Positions 39,345 to 40,123 of a stretch of 40,123 nucleotides of DNA are shown one piece after another. The position numbers and the translations under genes were made by a program. Each line of letters starts with the position of its first letter. Positions within the stretch are counted from its first letter, which is position 1. The DNA comes from an uncultured Bacteroidales bacterium (lineage in GTDB: Bacteria; Bacteroidota; Bacteroidia; Bacteroidales; P3): positions 1-40,123 of the forward strand of contig CALDHX010000020.1 in NCBI GenBank assembly GCA_937901525.1, read 5' to 3'. The notes beneath the pieces are model-generated. The model worked only from the letters and a program-made list of their open reading frames with translations, had not been told where the DNA came from and did not search any database.

Positions 39345-40123
39345 ATGAAGAAAACATTCCTATTATTAGCATTATGCTTAGGAGTCTTTACCTCCTGTGT
39401 ATTTGAAGAGAAAGTAAAGGCACAAACCGAACAAACAGAGATTGAAAACTTAGAAATTCCACAATCGAAACAAACAAATAATGAGATAATTCTACATCAT
39501 AAAGGATATAGCGTTGGTTACAACACCGACAACCTTTTACCTAATTGGGTTGCATGGGAGCTTTACAAAGAAAAACTAACAGAAGACGCAAGCCGATACA
39601 AGAAATTTCTTCCCGATCCTGACCTTCCAAAAGAATATGCAATAACAACACACGAATATACGCACAGTGGTTGGAATAGAGGGCACATGTGTCCTGCGGC
39701 AGACAACAAATGGGACGCCGATGCAATGAAAGAGAGTTTTTATACATCGAATATCTGCCCACAAAACGAGAATCTTAACAAAGGAGATTGGAATGATTTA
39801 GAGGAAGCGTGCAGACAGTGGGCTATGACAGAGAGTGTGTACATTGTTTGTGGACCTGTGCTTTACAAAGAGCCCGTTTACGGATTTATTGGCAAGGAAT
39901 TTGAAATCCGTGTACCAGAAGCGTTTTACAAAGTAGTGCTTAAAGGCATTGAAAATGGCAATCCGCAAGCAATAGGCTTTATCTTCAAAAACCAAAGCGG
40001 TAATAACAAACTCTATAAGTACGTAAACACAATAGATGAGGTAGAACGCATAACAGGAATTGACTTTTTCCCTGCCTTAGACGATGAAATAGAAACACAA
40101 GTCGAAGCAAAATACGACTTAGA
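39345..40123 (+). CDS. DNA/RNA non-specific endonuclease lipoprotein, partial
   Basis: The frame is open from ATG 39345 to the window end (259 codons), so the C-terminus is missing. The N-terminus has a lipobox LGVFTSC (C18), indicating an envelope-anchored protein. The nuclease core shows SGWNRGHMCPAAD (108-120, H114 the general base; NRGH instead of the usual DRGH) and SNICPQNENLNKGDWNDLEE (135-154, N143 or nearby Asn as the metal ligand). These mark the NucA/Serratia-type family that degrades extracellular DNA and RNA, giving nucleotides or attacking invading DNA. It diverges from the outer membrane barrel gene. Confidence 0.9.
   Translation, partial: MKKTFLLLALCLGVFTSCVFEEKVKAQTEQTEIENLEIPQSKQTNNEIILHHKGYSVGYNTDNLLPNWVAWELYKEKLTEDASRYKKFLPDPDLPKEYAITTHEYTHSGWNRGHMCPAADNKWDADAMKESFYTSNICPQNENLNKGDWNDLEEACRQWAMTESVYIVCGPVLYKEPVYGFIGKEFEIRVPEAFYKVVLKGIENGNPQAIGFIFKNQSGNNKLYKYVNTIDEVERITGIDFFPALDDEIETQVEAKYDL

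Overview
The window is an AT-rich chromosomal segment from a member of the Bacteroidota, most likely order Bacteroidales. The evidence is: a fused MurF-alanine racemase gene, tandem FKBP lipoproteins, an OstA-like LPS-transport protein, a family-14905-type outer membrane barrel, a 'smalltalk'-HU pair, and many promoters of the Bacteroidetes form TTTG-N18..20-TAnnTTTG with AT-rich rather than Shine-Dalgarno leaders. No rRNA, tRNA, insertion sequence or CRISPR array was recognised, and no intergenic stretch exceeds 300 bases. Genus cannot be named from what is visible.

Layout. (A) 1-5030 is accessory: an AT-rich repeat leader, a primase-helicase fusion, a 10-bp-phased repeat, a smalltalk peptide and an HU-like DNA-binding protein, followed by a two-gene cassette (ABC-type ATPase plus HNH nuclease) that looks like a Septu-type anti-phage system and is bracketed by two nearly identical terminators. 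(B) 5031-7699: a secreted PNGase F-like N-glycanase translationally coupled to a GT9 glycosyltransferase. (C) 7771-13384: branched-chain aminotransferase and thioesterase on the minus strand; from a symmetric divergent promoter, ribF, a secreted LRR protein and an omega-amidase on the plus strand; then a small lipoprotein unit that is also bracketed by a duplicated terminator segment, and a secreted YD-repeat-like protein. (D) 13359-25538: a dozen tightly packed minus-strand genes (purA, PepSY-like, OstA-like, grpE, dnaJ, a DHH phosphoesterase, three FKBP isomerases, a DEDDh exonuclease, a FAH-family hydrolase, recN), probably one long transcription unit. (E) 25635-29860: BadF-type sugar kinase, an AbrB-acyltransferase pair behind a 21-bp-periodic polypyrimidine tract, gdhA and a YbaN-family protein. 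(F) 29917-36768: murF-alr, then trkA with two trkH paralogues. (G) 36791-40123: an outer membrane barrel protein and, divergent from it and cut by the window edge, a lipoprotein nuclease.

Most of the window is ordinary housekeeping: cell wall, envelope biogenesis, envelope protein folding, nucleotide and amino acid metabolism, potassium uptake, DNA repair. The most interesting parts are the left end (replication-type primase, phased repeats, HU protein and a defence cassette) and a shared architecture in which two accessory units each sit between duplicated copies of a terminator sequence.
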